Source: Incurvaria masculella
Taxonomy: Eukaryota; Arthropoda; Insecta; Lepidoptera; Incurvariidae
DNA: 64,000 nucleotides
Reading direction: 5' to 3'
Assembly (NCBI GenBank): GCA_946894095.1
Contig: OX335647.2
Span: 20,540,001 to 20,604,000, forward strand
In this document: one piece after another, positions 1 through 12,447 of the stretch
Numbering within the stretch: position 1 is the first letter of the stretch
Layout of the letters: each line of letters begins with the position of its first letter
Notes under the pieces: generated by a model
What the model saw: the letters and a program-made list of their open reading frames with translations, nothing else
Database searches by the model: none
Told to the model about the DNA's origin: nothing
Translations under genes and position numbers: made by a program

Positions 1-617
1 GAATCCATCAAGAATCAATCATGTCGAGTCCATGAACTGGATTAGTGACCACGTTTGTGTAAAGCACTCTACCCCGGTGCTGTCCATCCGTCTCGAAATG
101 TTTGCTGACCTGTTTGTTCTCATGATTTGCTATAAGTAATAGTTTCTGTTGATATGAGAACAGCTAAGTATATACATATATCTCGTTCGAAAACAATGGA
201 AAGAGAAAGCGATACGACTAAGCAACCAATACACGCCCGATATTTCGATGAGAGCATGCCTCATCGGCACCTCGATGTAATAAGTCAAATGTATGAATAT
301 AATAAAGATTATCTTAATTATGCAACTATTTAAGTCAATTTTAGGTAAGAAGAGATCAAGATTGTAGGAATTTTGAAAAGTGAAGTCTAAGTCCTTCAAT
401 TAAAAAAAAATCAAGTTCCTAACAATTTAAGACGTAGCAACAAAACCAAAAGCTCCAATAAATCAATTAATATCTAGATTAAGTATTCCTCATTATTTCA
501 GAGCACATCTCCTGTCTTAACTCTTGTTTTTAGACCACATTTTTTAGATTTCCTTTTTTTTGCCAGAAAATGTTTGATAATAATAATAAAATAATAATAT
601 AAATAAATAAATAAATA
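1..617. other. AT-rich sequence, no gene recognised
   Basis: No open frame here resembles a known protein. Positions 585-618 are a simple AATA/TAAA-type run that leads straight into a MITE fragment. Confidence 0.6.
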
Positions 618-980
618 ATAAGTTATAAGGTCCGAAAGTTCGATTTTTTCGCGCTTTTTTTACAATAACTTTGGATGTAGATTACACAAAGATAAAATAA
701 AAATACATAGTTTGTGTAATAAAGATTTATAATCAGTTTGTTTTTTGTTACATTTTTTACTACAGCGGTCGTGGTTTACTTTTAGCTATGAGTCGTTTTG
801 TAATTAAATTTTTCGTTAATCTTACCAAATCAAACACTATGCGCATTGTCTGCTTCGATATGTTGCATCCTCCTCATCACGGAGCCTATCTTTTCTTTGA
901 AACAGGTACCAGAGCGCAATAGCACGGTTTTGGTACCGTGCCCGCGAATTAGTTAGTCCCGCCTAGAAGGGCCACCTTAA
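618..980 (-). mobile_element. MITE family A, truncated copy (A4)
   Basis: About 360 bp matching the right part of the full copy at 2137-2679, from the 'aaggtccgaaagttcg' segment to the terminal 'gccacc' followed by TTAA. The end opposite the TTAA is missing. It has no coding capacity. The minus-strand label is arbitrary and follows the copies at 43 kb and 46 kb. Confidence 0.75.
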
Positions 981-2136
981 CGAATAAGCAGAGACAAAAT
1001 TAACTCTGTTCCAAGAGTGATAGATACCCCTACGTTTAATTGAACCTATTAGTACAGAAAAAAACTAGGTTAACTGATTTCAAATAAGAGAATCATGTTC
1101 AACTCAACAAGATCAACTTTTCTCAGTTAAAAAAAATGTTTTTAAGGTAATAATTATTCAATCCCATTTGGATATTTGACTTTTATTTTATAAAAAAATT
1201 CAAACATGAAAAACACGCCTAGTAGGCTACATACCAATCATTTTAAATGCGACCATATATTACACTTAAGTATTTAGGTATATCATTCCGATTGAGGGAC
1301 TCTACCAGAGCTATTGTCTTAAAGGAATTCAGTCAGCCATATTGGTCCCTGCTACAGGCGGGTAAATAAAGGACCTCTAATTCGAATGAAGATATCTGAC
1401 TGGGAAGCATTCGAGGATACGTTTGCAAACATTATATGCAGGGTGTTGTCACGGCCACTACATAACATTTTGGAAATTATTAATGGGATTGAAATAAACA
1501 AAAAAAAATTGTTTTGTACACCTCTAAATAAAAAATTAGACTTTCCATACAGAGTAAGTAATTAATTTTGTGTAAAAAGAATCCGTTGTTCTGTATGAAT
1601 GTAGGAATGTCGTATTTTCTTGGACATGGATGGCTAATATCACACCTACTGTCGTGGCATTAGGCTGACACGCCACGTGAGATCTAGGTTCCATGCCAAG
1701 ACCATCCTTATGCACGGAAACAACATCGCGTCAAATTACACTAGACGAAAACATAAATTTCAAAAATATTATCTCAGTAATTAGACACTTGAATAATACA
1801 AACATAGATTGCGGTGCTGTCGTAGATACAAAGGAAGGAGATATGCCATCTATCGCGCCTACGATAAGACCTGTCTCAAATGTTCAATAACTACCAACCC
1901 AACGTAAATGTAAACCTAGTCGCAGACGTATTGGGGGGTTTATGTGGGTGGGAATTGACTTGACGAACGCATTTTTAGAGCACATTCGAGCGCGGTGGCG
2001 ATGTTTCGACTGTGTGGCATACGACGCTCCGCCGGATTCCCGTACATTTACCGTACCGCCCGTACCGCCGTATGGCCACTATGGCCATACGACGGAGACG
2101 AGATATCGACCACGTGCCACTTCTCCTTCCTTTCTC
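981..2136. other. No gene; small SINE tail fragment at 1618-1680
   Basis: Mostly plain AT-rich DNA. At 1618-1680 a minus-strand piece of the family-1 SINE tail is visible ('tggacatggatggctaat' followed by a diverged remainder). The short open frames at 1693-1890 and 1942-2232 show no recognisable protein signature. Confidence 0.5.
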
Positions 2137-2679
2137 TTAAGGTGGCCCAACCCGCTCATCTCCCCATACAAAAGGGGAAAGAAGATCACGCCCATATTTC
2201 TTGTCAGAGATCCAAAATTTTGCTCAAAATAGCTTTATTTGATCGAACTAAATGTCTGATGACCATTTCATTGTAAAATTGTGTTTGGTTTCTAACTTAT
2301 AAGGTCCGAAAGTTCGAATTTTTAGCGCATTTTATACAATAACTTTGGAGGTGGATTACGCAATGATAAAGTAAGAACATCGTAAAAAGATTAGTCATCA
2401 GACATAGCTTGTTTAATAAAGATTTATGATCTATTTGGTTTTCGTTAGATTTTTGACTAAAGCGGTCGTGGTTTACATTTAGCTATGAGTCGTCTTGAAA
2501 TTAAAATTTTCGTAAATCTTACCAAATCATACACTATGCACATTGTCTTTTTTGTGGACATGTTGCATCTTCCTCATCACGGAGCCTGTCTTTGAAACAG
2601 AGAAGGTCCCAGAGCGCAACAGCATGGTTTTGTACCGTGCCCGCGAATGAGTTGGGCCCGCCGGGTTGGGCCACCTTAA
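2137..2679 (+). mobile_element. MITE family A, complete copy (A1), TTAA target site
   Basis: Non-autonomous DNA transposon of about 535 bp. It starts TTAA-GGTGGCCCAACCCG and ends CGGGTTGGGCCACC-TTAA, so the 14-bp terminal inverted repeat is perfect and TTAA is duplicated on both sides. Four relatives lie in the window (618, 14465, 43071 and 45909). There is no transposase frame. TTAA target sites are used by piggyBac and Kolobok transposases. piggyBac ends normally start CC, whereas these start GG, so a Kolobok-type source is the better guess. Confidence 0.85.
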
Positions 2680-2945
2680 GTGGGTGATGTGGTAGGAAAG
2701 CGTCGGCCTAGCCTGGCGTGTGTGAGGTATGGTTTCATATCCAAACTTTGGAGGCTAGTTGATACCTTTCTCTTGCCAATACTCTCTGGCCTTTCTATGA
2801 AATTGCTTGTTTGGTCGGTACTGAAATTATAACTTGGAAATTGCTAAAGCCCCAATATACAAAGTAAACTGTGAAATTACAAAATAAGGTCCTCAAACAT
2901 GATTTGTAGAAGCATCTGGCTCGTCTTGCGGTTCATAGAAACATG

Positions 2946-3326
2946 TTTTTTTTTTTTTTAATTTTATGCGACTTGACATGGATGGCTAATACCCCACAAC
3001 TACCGTTATGATATTAGCCCAATACACCACATTCCCGAAGGAATTAGATGGAACTGGATGGAAAACACGGACAATTTTTCATCGCCGCTTCGACCATATT
3101 TCATCCAATGCGATGGTACTGACCCGGGCGGGCTTAAACCCTACCACCTAGTAGGGTAAGGGTACCTACAGTTTTAAATGGATTCCGAACCATGGAGCAG
3201 CTCGCATTCGTGACGAAATGCACTTATCGAACTCGGAAAGAGAAAGACAGTGGTGCATGTCGGAATTGAACCCAGATCTCTGGTGCGCTAGGCCAGTCCC
3301 CGCGCCACTAGGCTACGAGCCTCGAG
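2946..3326 (-). mobile_element. tRNA-headed SINE, family 1
   Basis: Read on the minus strand: a tRNA-like head near 3326 (gctcgtagcc...gtggcgcggg) with box-B-like sequence, then a body carrying the 'ctaggtggtagggtttaa' segment, then a tail ending at 'catccatgtcaagtcgcat' and a poly(A) run (T run at 2946-2960). The length and order match the better copies at 24382 and 56142. Confidence 0.85.
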
Positions 3327-4574
3327 AGGCTAATTCCTCTTTACAAAATGAACGAAACATATTGTGAGCAGAAGCGTTTAATTGAAGTCACAAAATTAAA
3401 CGTTTAGGCTCACATAACAACAAAAAAGAACGTAGGATAAGAGAATAGAATAAATAAAAAGTTGAACATTCGCGAGGATTGGGTTCAATGCAAAAGCGGC
3501 GCGTCCTACAACTGTGTCGGGTCGACTAACCCACCTCTCGACTAACTTTTATAAGGCGAACGTGAGAATTTTAACAAGTCTCAGCAAACTGAAACCAGCC
3601 CGCAAACTTCACGCGGCATACAGCCCGAGATAACCCTCCAAGGTGAAAAAACACCTTGAGATCTAGGTGTTAAGGCTCGCATTACAATGTTTCGGTTGAG
3701 AAGAAGAGATGAGTTTCGACCTTGAACGTATAAAAAGGGAAGAGTGGCCTTCACTAAGAACACTGGTATTAATAATGTTTCATTTGATAACTGATTGGAC
3801 TAAATGATGGGTTTAACTTCAATTCTGAGTTATAGACATGATAACTTCCAATTAATTTGAAATATTGAATAATATATAAAATCACAATTCGGGAATTATT
3901 ATATTTAAAATGTATGTATTTCTCTTATTATCAATGGTAAATAGTTAAACGCTTTTTTTCGAACGTCGAAAAAAAATCTAGTTTAATTTTCTTGCCAGTA
4001 TTTCGCTATATTGGTTGAATTGGCTACTGATAAAATATGTCAATCCCTAGTATAGTGTACTCACTGCCTATGGACGATGAATAAACGATGAACTCTTTAT
4101 TGTGCATACATTAAGGAGATAATTATTGGGATAAAAATATTATTACAGAAGAAATCTAACAACTAAAGAGACGTAAATTTCTAGTCTTTAGAATATTGGT
4201 GCCGGTTTCGATTTCCCATTCGTTAAAAAGTTGAGAATAATGCTTATTTTAAAGTCAAGATTCACAGTTGAATTCCAGAAGAATTAATACTCTTATTCAT
4301 TCAAAAATCTACTCTTCTAGTGTAGTTTCGATAAGTTAATAAACAGGATAGCTAAAGAGAACTAAACCTTAGGGAAAAGTACGTTATTATTGAATGAGTA
4401 AATATCCCTTAAGTAACTCAGTTCCATATAAAAAGTGAAAACTTCAAATATCGTGTCATGCAATACATGTTAGTGCAATAATATTAAAAAAAAGTATATT
4501 TATGTTCCTCGAAAATTTTATTTCAAGCGAATATAAGATAGAGTAGCTTAATAATTGACAAGTAAAAATGTGTG
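3327..4574. other. No gene; LINE 3'-UTR-like patch at about 3985-4095
   Basis: No protein is recognised. The patch at 3985-4095 (ttcttgccag...gataaaatatg...gacgatgaataaac) matches patches at 49960-50100 and 53600-53705, so it is likely the 3' end of a LINE or LINE-dependent repeat. A perfect 8-bp hairpin at 3639-3658 (caaggtg/caccttg) looks fortuitous. Confidence 0.45.
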
Positions 4575-4884
4575 AAAAAACCGGCCAAGTAAGAGTCGGA
4601 CTCGCACACGAAGGGCTCCATACCATCGTACAAGATATAATACAAAATATCACCTTTAATTTTTATATTTTTTTTATTTTACCTTATTTTTTAATTTTTT
4701 TTTACCTTTTTTTATTTACATTATATTGTTATAGCGGCACAATAAATACACGCTCTGTGAAAATTTCAGCTGCCTATTTATAACGGTTCATGAGAAACAG
4801 CCCTGTGACAGATGGACTGACGGACGGACAGCGGAGGCTTAGTAATAGGCTTCCGTCGGCACCCTTTGGGTACGGAGCCCAAAA
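4575..4884 (+). mobile_element. GGAC-microsatellite interspersed repeat (family E), copy 1
   Basis: Begins 'aaaccggccaagtaagagtc', contains 'gtgaaaatttcagctgcc' and a short GGAC-type run at 4817-4831, and ends 'gggtacggagccc'. Four related copies occur at 13644 (-), 26205 (+), 29053 (+) and 61920 (-). No ORF is shared between copies. I recognise this pattern as widespread in lepidopteran genomes but cannot assign it to a named superfamily. Confidence 0.75.
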
Positions 4885-5367
4885 AAGGAACAATATAATG
4901 GTATTACGTTTTAATAATTGTTTTGTCAATTTCGTCAAAACTGTGTCGCAACAATATCTTTAGTTTCAAGCGCAGTCCTTATTTTTTCGCTCGAAGGTAC
5001 GAAGCACAAGTTTAATCCTTTTGCGGTAGGAGCCGGGCGGGCCCGCGCCTCCGCAGGGCAATCATCCGGAGCGTGGTGCCGATACTTGGGAAAATTAGCT
5101 TACTTTCGTGGCTCTCTTGTTTTGTAAAGTTTGAAAAAAAAAACAGAGTTTGCGACCGCGCGGGGCCACAATGTTTATAAATGGCCCATTTATACCGTGT
5201 ACGAGTACAAGGACGTCCCCGATCTCGCGCCGTGTGTTCGTCGGCAGTTTGCGTTGCAATGTTCACATTTTGTGATTAGATTAAATGTTTTTGAACGTTA
5301 AAACTTAGATACATGTTGGTTCAAATGAATTTAATGTCAGTTCCATTTCGGCTGTACAATAAAAAAA
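4885..5367. other. No gene; GC-rich patch with TATA-like motifs
   Basis: Positions 5025-5240 are GC-richer than their surroundings. Two TATA-like strings (5173-5182 and 5187-5194) precede a CAGTTT string near 5230. The spacing of the second TATA to CAGTTT (about 40 bp) is too long for a standard TATA/Inr pair, so this is not called as a promoter. Confidence 0.3.
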
Positions 5368-5574
5368 CAGCAGGCCTATTCCTGGAATTCCGTAATCAGG
5401 AATCGGGAAAACTGAGTCTATAAAACCGCTTTTAGAGCGGTTTTCGACGCAATTTTGCGACGGAAAGCCTTAAATAAATTCAAATACTATGCTCCGGAAT
5501 CTTTTAGTCAAGAAATGGCTTGTAAAACCGCTATAAAAGCGGTTTTTTACGGAATTCCAGGAATAGGCCTGCAG
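5368..5574. mobile_element. MITE family C, copy 1
   Basis: About 200 bp. The left end is CAGGCCTATTCCTGGAATTC and the right end is its inverted form finishing in AATAGGCCTG. The triplet CAG flanks both sides. Internal hairpins (aaaccgct...agcggtttt) occur at 5423-5443 and 5525-5545. A second copy at 54521-54735 lies inside a SINE. No coding capacity. Confidence 0.8.
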
Positions 5575-5855
5575 AAGTCCAGGAAGCCAACTCAGGAAAT
5601 CCCGTGTTGAATTCACTTTAACATTACTTTTGTATTCCGGTATACGCTTAGGAAAATTACATCTCTATTTTAAAAAGCGATCTGAAAACGCACCAGAATA
5701 TGTCGGAAGGTATTTTATGATTCAGGAGTAAATATTCTGTTTGTACACTAATTACTAATGGCACCAAGCGAATCCATTTAAGACCATTTTATCAATTTAT
5801 TAACATTTAGTTGAGATTGCTTCATTATGAAAAGAAGGGGAAACGTAAAAAGGCA

Positions 5856-6213
5856 CTGAGTGGTCAGTCTGAGTTCTCACCTAAATTGGCGTTTACGGCA
5901 AACCGATCGACTGGCGTTTTCTCCAAACTCCATACAAGTTTTTACTAGATATTCTGTGGTTTTACTTCTTTAAGCTGTCAAAGTCAAACGCGGACTTCCG
6001 ATTTGTATGAAAACGCGGAGTGGACGTAAACCGTAACGTCGACGTATTCACGGCAACGTTGAGTAAGCTGTCAAATCAAGCTCGGACTCGCAAATGTTAG
6101 TTCGCTTAAAGCCCGCTGCGCGCGCTCTTCAATTTCTCCATACATTTGAAAACGCCAGTCGATCGGTTTGCCGTAACGCCAATTGAGGTGACAACTTAGA
6201 CTACCGGCTCTGA
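5856..6213 (+). mobile_element. MITE family D, copy 1
   Basis: Long, slightly degenerate inverted repeats: the left arm has 'aaaccgatcgactggcgttt' (5901-5920) and the right arm the complementary 'gccagtcgatcggtttgccg' (6153-6172). The middle is shared with copies at 25855, 28345 and 61483. Short open frames across the copies are not conserved, so it is non-coding. Confidence 0.75.
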
Positions 6214-6304
6214 ATCTAACAGAATCCGCGCATCAGCGCGTTGCTTGCTCTAATGAGTACTGCCGTGCAGAATGTATGACTTCATAATTTTCATTTATTT
6301 GGTT

Positions 6305-6500
6305 TTTTTATTTTATTTTATTTATTTATTTATTTAGGAAGAAATACAGACACGAACAATGAAAGCAGTAACAATAACAAGTAATTAGAATTTGCTCGTA
6401 TCCAAAGCTATTCCTCACTGATACATAAGAATACATTAAAGAAAAGGTGGTGCATGCGGAGTTACAAACTAGGAACATACATGTAAATAGGAATAAGATA
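6305..6500 (-). repeat. LINE 3'-tail fragment
   Basis: On the minus strand it runs '...ttgttcgtgtctgtattt' followed by (TAAA)n, seen as the TTTA run at 6315-6343. The same tail occurs on the plus strand at 48060-48145. This fits a 5'-truncated CR1/Jockey-type LINE end. Confidence 0.5.
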
Positions 6501-6679
6501 TATAGTTGGTACATATGTTTGCTTACAATAGCTTAAGATTTCTGATATTATATTTAAATGTACGTAACCTAACCTACAGAAGACCAGTTTCACAAGCAAA
6601 GGGTGGTATCTTTATTAGCAAGCTGGCACACATTTTTTCTAGTCATTTCAATATGTTCTATATCGATGGAGGGGTCGGA

Positions 6680-7048
6680 TTAAGGATGTTCCGACCCATA
6701 CAATGTTTTTTTTACACAGAACGCAAAAAGTATTGCACTTTAAGCCACGAATTAATAATAAAAGTTTAATATAGTCATATTACTTGCAGCAAAAACAATT
6801 TCACAATTTCAGGATTATTGGTTTTGTTACAATTTATTTAAATACGATTTATATTTAACAGCGCCATCTAACGGTGTAAAACTTCTAATCGGCAATTACA
6901 ACGAAACCATTAAACCTGAAATTGTGAATATGTTTTCGCTGCAACTACTATGGCTATATTAAATATTTTTGACGAATTCGTGCCTTAAAAGGCAATACTT
7001 TTTGCGTTCTGTGTAAAAAAAACATTGTATGGGTCGGAACATCCTTAA
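6680..7048. mobile_element. MITE family B, copy 1, TTAA target site
   Basis: Bounded by TTAA on both sides. The terminal inverted repeats start GGATGTTCCGACCCATACAA and stay nearly perfect for more than 50 bp. The interior is AT-rich and includes 'agcgccatctaacggtg'. The second copy at 16636-17011 is nearly identical inside but its left end is diverged. No ORF. Confidence 0.85.
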
Positions 7049-8924
7049 TGTAAATCCATTTGCATCATTTCATTTCTTTGTAGCAGAAAGAGGGATGTGA
7101 TGGCGGCGCTTAGTGCTCATTGCTAGAGAGCATGTCGCTATACGATAGAATATAGCTGAAGAGCGTATTGCTAGGGAGTATGACACCACTGATTAGAGCG
7201 GTCCTTAAAAGAGTGTCCGTGTTAAAAAATACACTTATGGCTATCGTAAATTCACAGGAAATCTAATATTTAAAGATTTTAAGAAATGCATTCCATTGGC
7301 CAAGGCACAATTTTGCACGGCGACTGCGTCTTCCAGGCCCTAACGGTTCCCGACCCCTAAACGTTGTAAAATTTAATCATCTTTTTTATATCACTTTGGA
7401 AAGCTTCATTCTATGCCTGTATGTTTGTAAATATCTGTATTTTTTTGTTAAAAAAAACGAAAATGAACGTAAAAGAAGACAACTTTTTTTCAATGTGTAT
7501 TTAGCTTGTTTTCCAATCTAAAAGGTATTTAAAAAACATACAGATATAAAACATAGATAGATATTTTAGAATCCATAATTAAAAAAAACCTAGTAAGACA
7601 TTAAGAGCATGGAAACAGTTATCGCCCGTAACATGGGGAATTGATAGGGTAACGACACTCTTAATAAACTAAGGGGTTTTTGGCGCTTTTTCAACCCCCC
7701 TCCCCCTTAGTGATTCAGCTAGACCACCTCCCACCCCTCCTAATTTCAGCTGAGATTTTCCACAATGCGTATTATTAGTGTAAATATATTAATATGTGCT
7801 TGATTCCGTTACATTTATTCCAACAGGTCAGTCATCGCGAGGTTAACGTTAGGATTTACGGGGGACGCTTCTATTTATTTTTATGAGGAAGATGATTTAC
7901 TTAATACAGACTAGTTATATCGGAAAAAAAAGTTACATGATATTTTCCAGACCCCCTTCCCCCTCCCCCGCGTGAGATTGGGTGAGATTCGACTCGACCC
8001 CCTTCTCCCCTAAAATCCTCACGTAATTAATGGACTCCCCCATATCCATGAGGCAGTGTAGGCCCCGAATTGGCTAGGAACCGGGCACCGAGAAAAAAAA
8101 TCTAATGTTTCATGAAGTGAATATACATATAATATGAAGATATGTATTCTCAATGATAACATAACTGCTTATTTAAAAATCACATTGTCATACTTTAAAT
8201 TTTAAAAAAATTACACGAGAAATAATGTCTGAGATGTAATGGAGAATAACTTCCATACAACGAGCGGGCAAAAAATGACGCCACGCGACTTAAAACATTA
8301 TATCGCCGTACACATTTATAGCGCAGTGATGAAAACGGAGAGAAATCCAATTTGAAGTCTCCCAAATTGGTAGGTAAAATGATAATGATAAAACATATTT
8401 TTCAATAAGCCAGATGGTCGCTACGTCGTTCTTCATTCGTAATGATGTATTCAGCGAGAGCCGAAACAAAGGCCAAAATTCTCCGGCGGCACAATCGATG
8501 TGTCGACACTTATTAAGTTCCATCCCTTCTCCTGTAATTTTTTCACCTCCATGTTTGTGAACCTAACGCCACCGTTGACCCAACGTGCTATTCACAATCA
8601 ATCATATTGTAGCGACCTAGCGCCCTCTACTGAGAGCTGCTAGTTTCGCATGCCACAAATGCGACCAACAGATGCAATAGAAGCTAGTTAACATGGCAGG
8701 CGCTAGATGGCGCTACCAGCCTGAAGTCTATATCGCACTACCGAAGTTTCCCAGCGATATAACTCATAAACAACATTCAAATCACGACTAGGGGAGAGCA
8801 GCTGCGCAGCCGTGGGTCTCAAGACCTGACCCACCTTTTCATCTCTCCACAATATTATGAAATATCATAGTGTTCATCAATGTAAATATCAGACCTATAC
8901 ATTCCTCAACTTGAAATATATATA
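7049..8924. other. No gene; C-rich patches
   Basis: No recognisable coding sequence. Stretches such as 7694-7740 and 7949-8042 are dominated by runs of C (cccccctcccc), the remains of a dispersed repeat or simple sequence. 'agatggcgctac' occurs at 8705-8716. Confidence 0.5.
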
Positions 8925-9043
8925 TATATACATGCATACTCTGCCATTCTAGATCAAAGCACATATACGACGTTTTTGATATCATGATATATACATGCAT
9001 ACTCTGCCATTCTAGATCAAAGCACATATACGACGTTTTTGAT
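8925..9043. repeat. 63-bp direct tandem duplication
   Basis: The segment from 'tatatacatgcatactctgc' to 'gacgtttttgat' occurs at 8925-8980 and again, identically, at 8988-9043, a 63-bp period. A (TA)n run precedes it. Because 63 is a multiple of three it creates a repeated peptide on the minus strand, which I regard as accidental. Confidence 0.9.
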
Positions 9044-10898
9044 AGCCACCGTCTTGAGTTTTATCTTTATGCCACAGCTCGATGAAGCTGTGGGCGGAAG
9101 ACAGCTATACGTTTTTACGGTTTGGCACAAACACATTCGATTCGTCTTGGAGGCAACTCGGAACGTTTGTGCTAGAAGTATACCAATAAGATAAAGATAT
9201 ATTTATGTTAATAGCAGGAACGCGGCTTTCCCGATGCTAAACAGAGATTTGACGTATATGTACGTACGTTTATTTGAAAGAACAGTAATAAGAGTAATGT
9301 GAACGCTTTGCGATTTTGTTTATTGTTAATCATTTATCCTTTGTTAGGAAAGCTATAATTCTTCACGTCTCTTGAAATAAATATACTAAAATTTAATTCA
9401 ATCCTATTCATATAACTAGAATCTCCTCTTTGCTTTGTTTTTTTTTAATTTACATCTGACGTATATAAATTTATATTGTTATTATAAAATTATTGGTCGG
9501 AGTTTTCCTCCTCCCTTGTAACCTCAAACCTCCGTAAGGCACTATCCAGTTTTAAACCCTGGATTTTAATATTTTTGTTATTAATATTTGTAATAAATAT
9601 GCATAGGAAAGGGAGATATGTAAACTTTTCTACATAATTTGAGTAAACCTAAAAGTAAGTAACTGCAATACGGTTGGCAATATTAGAATAGATAAACATT
9701 CTGAAAATCTAATTACATTGTTTGAATGTATATGTCAGCTATAGTTATATCCTCATATGGTAAACACAGATAAAAATATCTGATGACTCATTCAAACCAT
9801 CAGGGAGATGTTTTTCGTACGAATGGCTTTCATTTGTATACAAATACAATTTTGTATACTATTACAATTTTGTTATATTACATAACTACTCAAACAAATC
9901 GAGCGAAACGTCACTGTTTGACATGACATACTTCACCTGAAATGTCAGTGCCCGCAACCGAAGTGCTAACGGACAATTATCCAAACTCGGGACGCCAGAG
10001 AAGCTGGCTATCATTTGTCCTGTGTTTGCAACTACTGCAGTGTTTGTTCGGCACACTCGCCTCCCAGTGCACATAATGTACTTCTCCGTTGCATGTCTGC
10101 GCGACTGGATCGGCCGGGTGATCGAATTCATGTAACCAAATTATAAAAATAACTGTATAAAATAGGAAAAAGTTCACATGAATCCTTCTGTCAATTATTT
10201 CAATAATTTTAAATTAATTTCAATCCATACTAATATAATTGATTAGAAAGTAAAACGTTTTACACCTTAACTGCTAAACTAATGTTCATACAATTTGGTA
10301 TATAGAGCATCTTTGGGAAAGGAAATAGGCAACGTTTTGTGACGAAAATTAAACTCAAAGAGGTTGAAAAGGAGGATGAAAGTTTGTATGGGGCACTAAT
10401 ATAACATAAGCGCCCGACATTAAACTAGTTTAAAAAATACATCATTAAGGCTCCAACTGAGTCCAGCATTCAGCAAACAAACGGTAATAGCGACCTCCGG
10501 AAGCAGTGAGTTTGCGTTAGGGTGCATTGTTGTATGCGCGTCAAAATCGTTTTCAGGCGAGTGATATTTATGTTTTTGGCCTGTAAAGTCTAGTTTTTTA
10601 AGTAAATTAACAAATGTTTCACGCTTATTCACTAGATTAATATGTGATCTTGCACTACAAAAAAGAAAATTGTCTAAATCCTTTATAGTTTATAAGCGCC
10701 GGGTTGAAAAACTAGTAAAATCTTAGCAAATATGTGTTTACAAACCAATGTTTCTTTAAAGAATGCAAGCAACTCATTAAAATCGTTTTACGGCCATACA
10801 CTATTAGTCTAAACTTTGTTATTTAAATTTGTTTACGGAAGATACAGCTTGCTCTTGGTCTTAGATCTGCTTCCCATATTGATTAATTTTGCATTTGC
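9044..10898. other. No gene recognised
   Basis: The minus-strand frames at 9886-10131 and 10420-10632 are the longest. Neither has a signature I recognise, and no splice-flanked exon was apparent. 9900-10130 is GC-richer than its flanks and could be a decayed transposase or a host element. Confidence 0.4.
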
Positions 10899-11077
10899 CA
10901 GTCTAAGGGCCGAGTGCACGAAAGGACAAACAATCAAAATCAACGTCAACGTACAAACGACGTCACTTTCTATGGACGGTATGGAAGCAACTCCATGCGG
11001 TTCACTAAAAGTGACGTGTTTGAACATTGATTAGCTCAGCCGTCTCTTCGTGCAATCGGGGCTTAATATTTGGTTGC
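10899..11077 (+). mobile_element. MITE family F, copy 1
   Basis: Starts 'taagggccgagtgcacgaaa' and ends 'cgtgcaatcggggcttaa', imperfect inverted repeats. The copy at 15424-15595 is in the opposite orientation and shares 'agtgacgtgtttga' and 'aatcaacgtcaa'-type internal segments. No ORF. Confidence 0.7.
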
Positions 11078-11519
11078 CAGCCGCAGCAAGCAAGTATACA
11101 TCACAGAGTATTACTTTCGGCAAGCTGGGTTTGTGATCTATGGTACCTACAGACGCGGGATAGCGACCGGCGCGCGAGAAGGCGCGGCCGTGCGAGCAAA
11201 GTATATGCAGCCTAAAATATAGAACACGCTGATTGAAAACTTTTGATTCGAGGCCGTTAGAAAGTTTGCGAGAAAAGTCGATTTAAGTTTTCCGTACGCT
11301 GCCGACACCAAAGAATGTCTTTTACTATCTCGAGCATAATAAGTAGGTTCTCGTTGTGTTAACATAACTTGGTCCATTTCAACGCTTAAGATTAATCTAA
11401 GTACCAAAAATAGGGACCTTTCAGCTGCTCCCCCCTACCAACTTCCATCATATAACCTTATAGTAATTTTCAGCGACGTACCGATCGATCCTGGCGCCCA
11501 GATTAGGAACCCAATTTGG

Positions 11520-11720
11520 CGCTCCAAAGAAAGAAAGAAAGAAAAAGAAAAATACAGTTTATTTTGCACATTTTGACAGTGTTATATAAAATTAGAAATT
11601 ACTACTAAACAGTTTAAGTTGAAATTGTGTGTATAATAACAATAGTGTGCAAAAATGGCCATGGCTCAGCATGCCAGGGAGGTACGTAAATTGCCCTGCC
11701 TGGCGCTGGTTTTCAGCCGC
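11520..11720 (-). repeat. Probable LINE 3' end with GAAA-type run
   Basis: An AAAGAAAG run at 11525-11547 is followed by 'atacagtttattttgcacat', a layout typical of a 3' tail read on the minus strand. No reverse transcriptase frame is attached, so assignment is weak. Confidence 0.35.
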
Positions 11721-12447
11721 TGCCGTGTGAGTTTGGTACTGTTTGTGTATGAATGAAGGGTGTGAAGATGTGTGATTGTGTGTGAATTATGTGTGTATTT
11801 TAAGTCTGCAATCTGTATATGTCTGTGCTTTATGTTTGTTTATATCCGGGTAATATGTGTTTGAATATATTCCGTCAGGTGTTGTGTGCCTTCGGTGTTT
11901 AGTGTATATATATAGTGCAGTAGGTTAAGGAGTGGTTCACGTAGAAAAGGGCATATCTGTATGTTTAAAAAACTTTCAATCTCCGAGCAGCATTCAAGTA
12001 ATCCTTACAATTCTTGCTAAATCGGTCGCAGGTTTTTTTTAGGTGTTCTACAGGTTTATCATCACATAATGCAGAGCCTGTCAAAAAATTGATTTCCGAT
12101 CTACAGCATCGTTGACAAACGTATGTTGACTAACCCTATTTATTAGTAGCCGTTCCACGATTGATTATGGAGTGTTTCGTGATTCAAAGGTGTCCTTTGG
12201 CAGGATTAATCTTTGTGTTTCTATGATGGACTTGAGAAGTTTGATGAAACATTGACGTGGGTTGGGCGGAAGGGGGTGAATGATTTAGATCGCCGTACCT
12301 CACTCTGAGCTTGATAACTGCGTTATTTTAGCTAAAAGGGCATGTTTGGTACCATTTCCTTATAAACAAGGGACCCCCAGTTCATCTCAAATCAATCGTC
12401 TTGATCGTGGGCCTAAGAAACGAAGTCTGAGTTAAAGGCCTTTTCGC
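11721..12447. other. No gene recognised
   Basis: TG-rich low-complexity stretch at 11740-11900, otherwise plain sequence. No coding or RNA feature seen. Confidence 0.5.

Noticed and set aside
3639..3658. Hairpin resembling a bacterial terminator
   Set aside because: Eukaryotic context, no gene upstream; an 8-bp stem is expected by chance.
8839..9027. Repeated-peptide ORF on the minus strand
   Set aside because: Product of the exact 63-bp duplication; no start context or homology.
9886..10131. 81-codon minus-strand frame
   Set aside because: Looked protein-like in composition but shows no recognisable motif, and a competing frame overlaps it.
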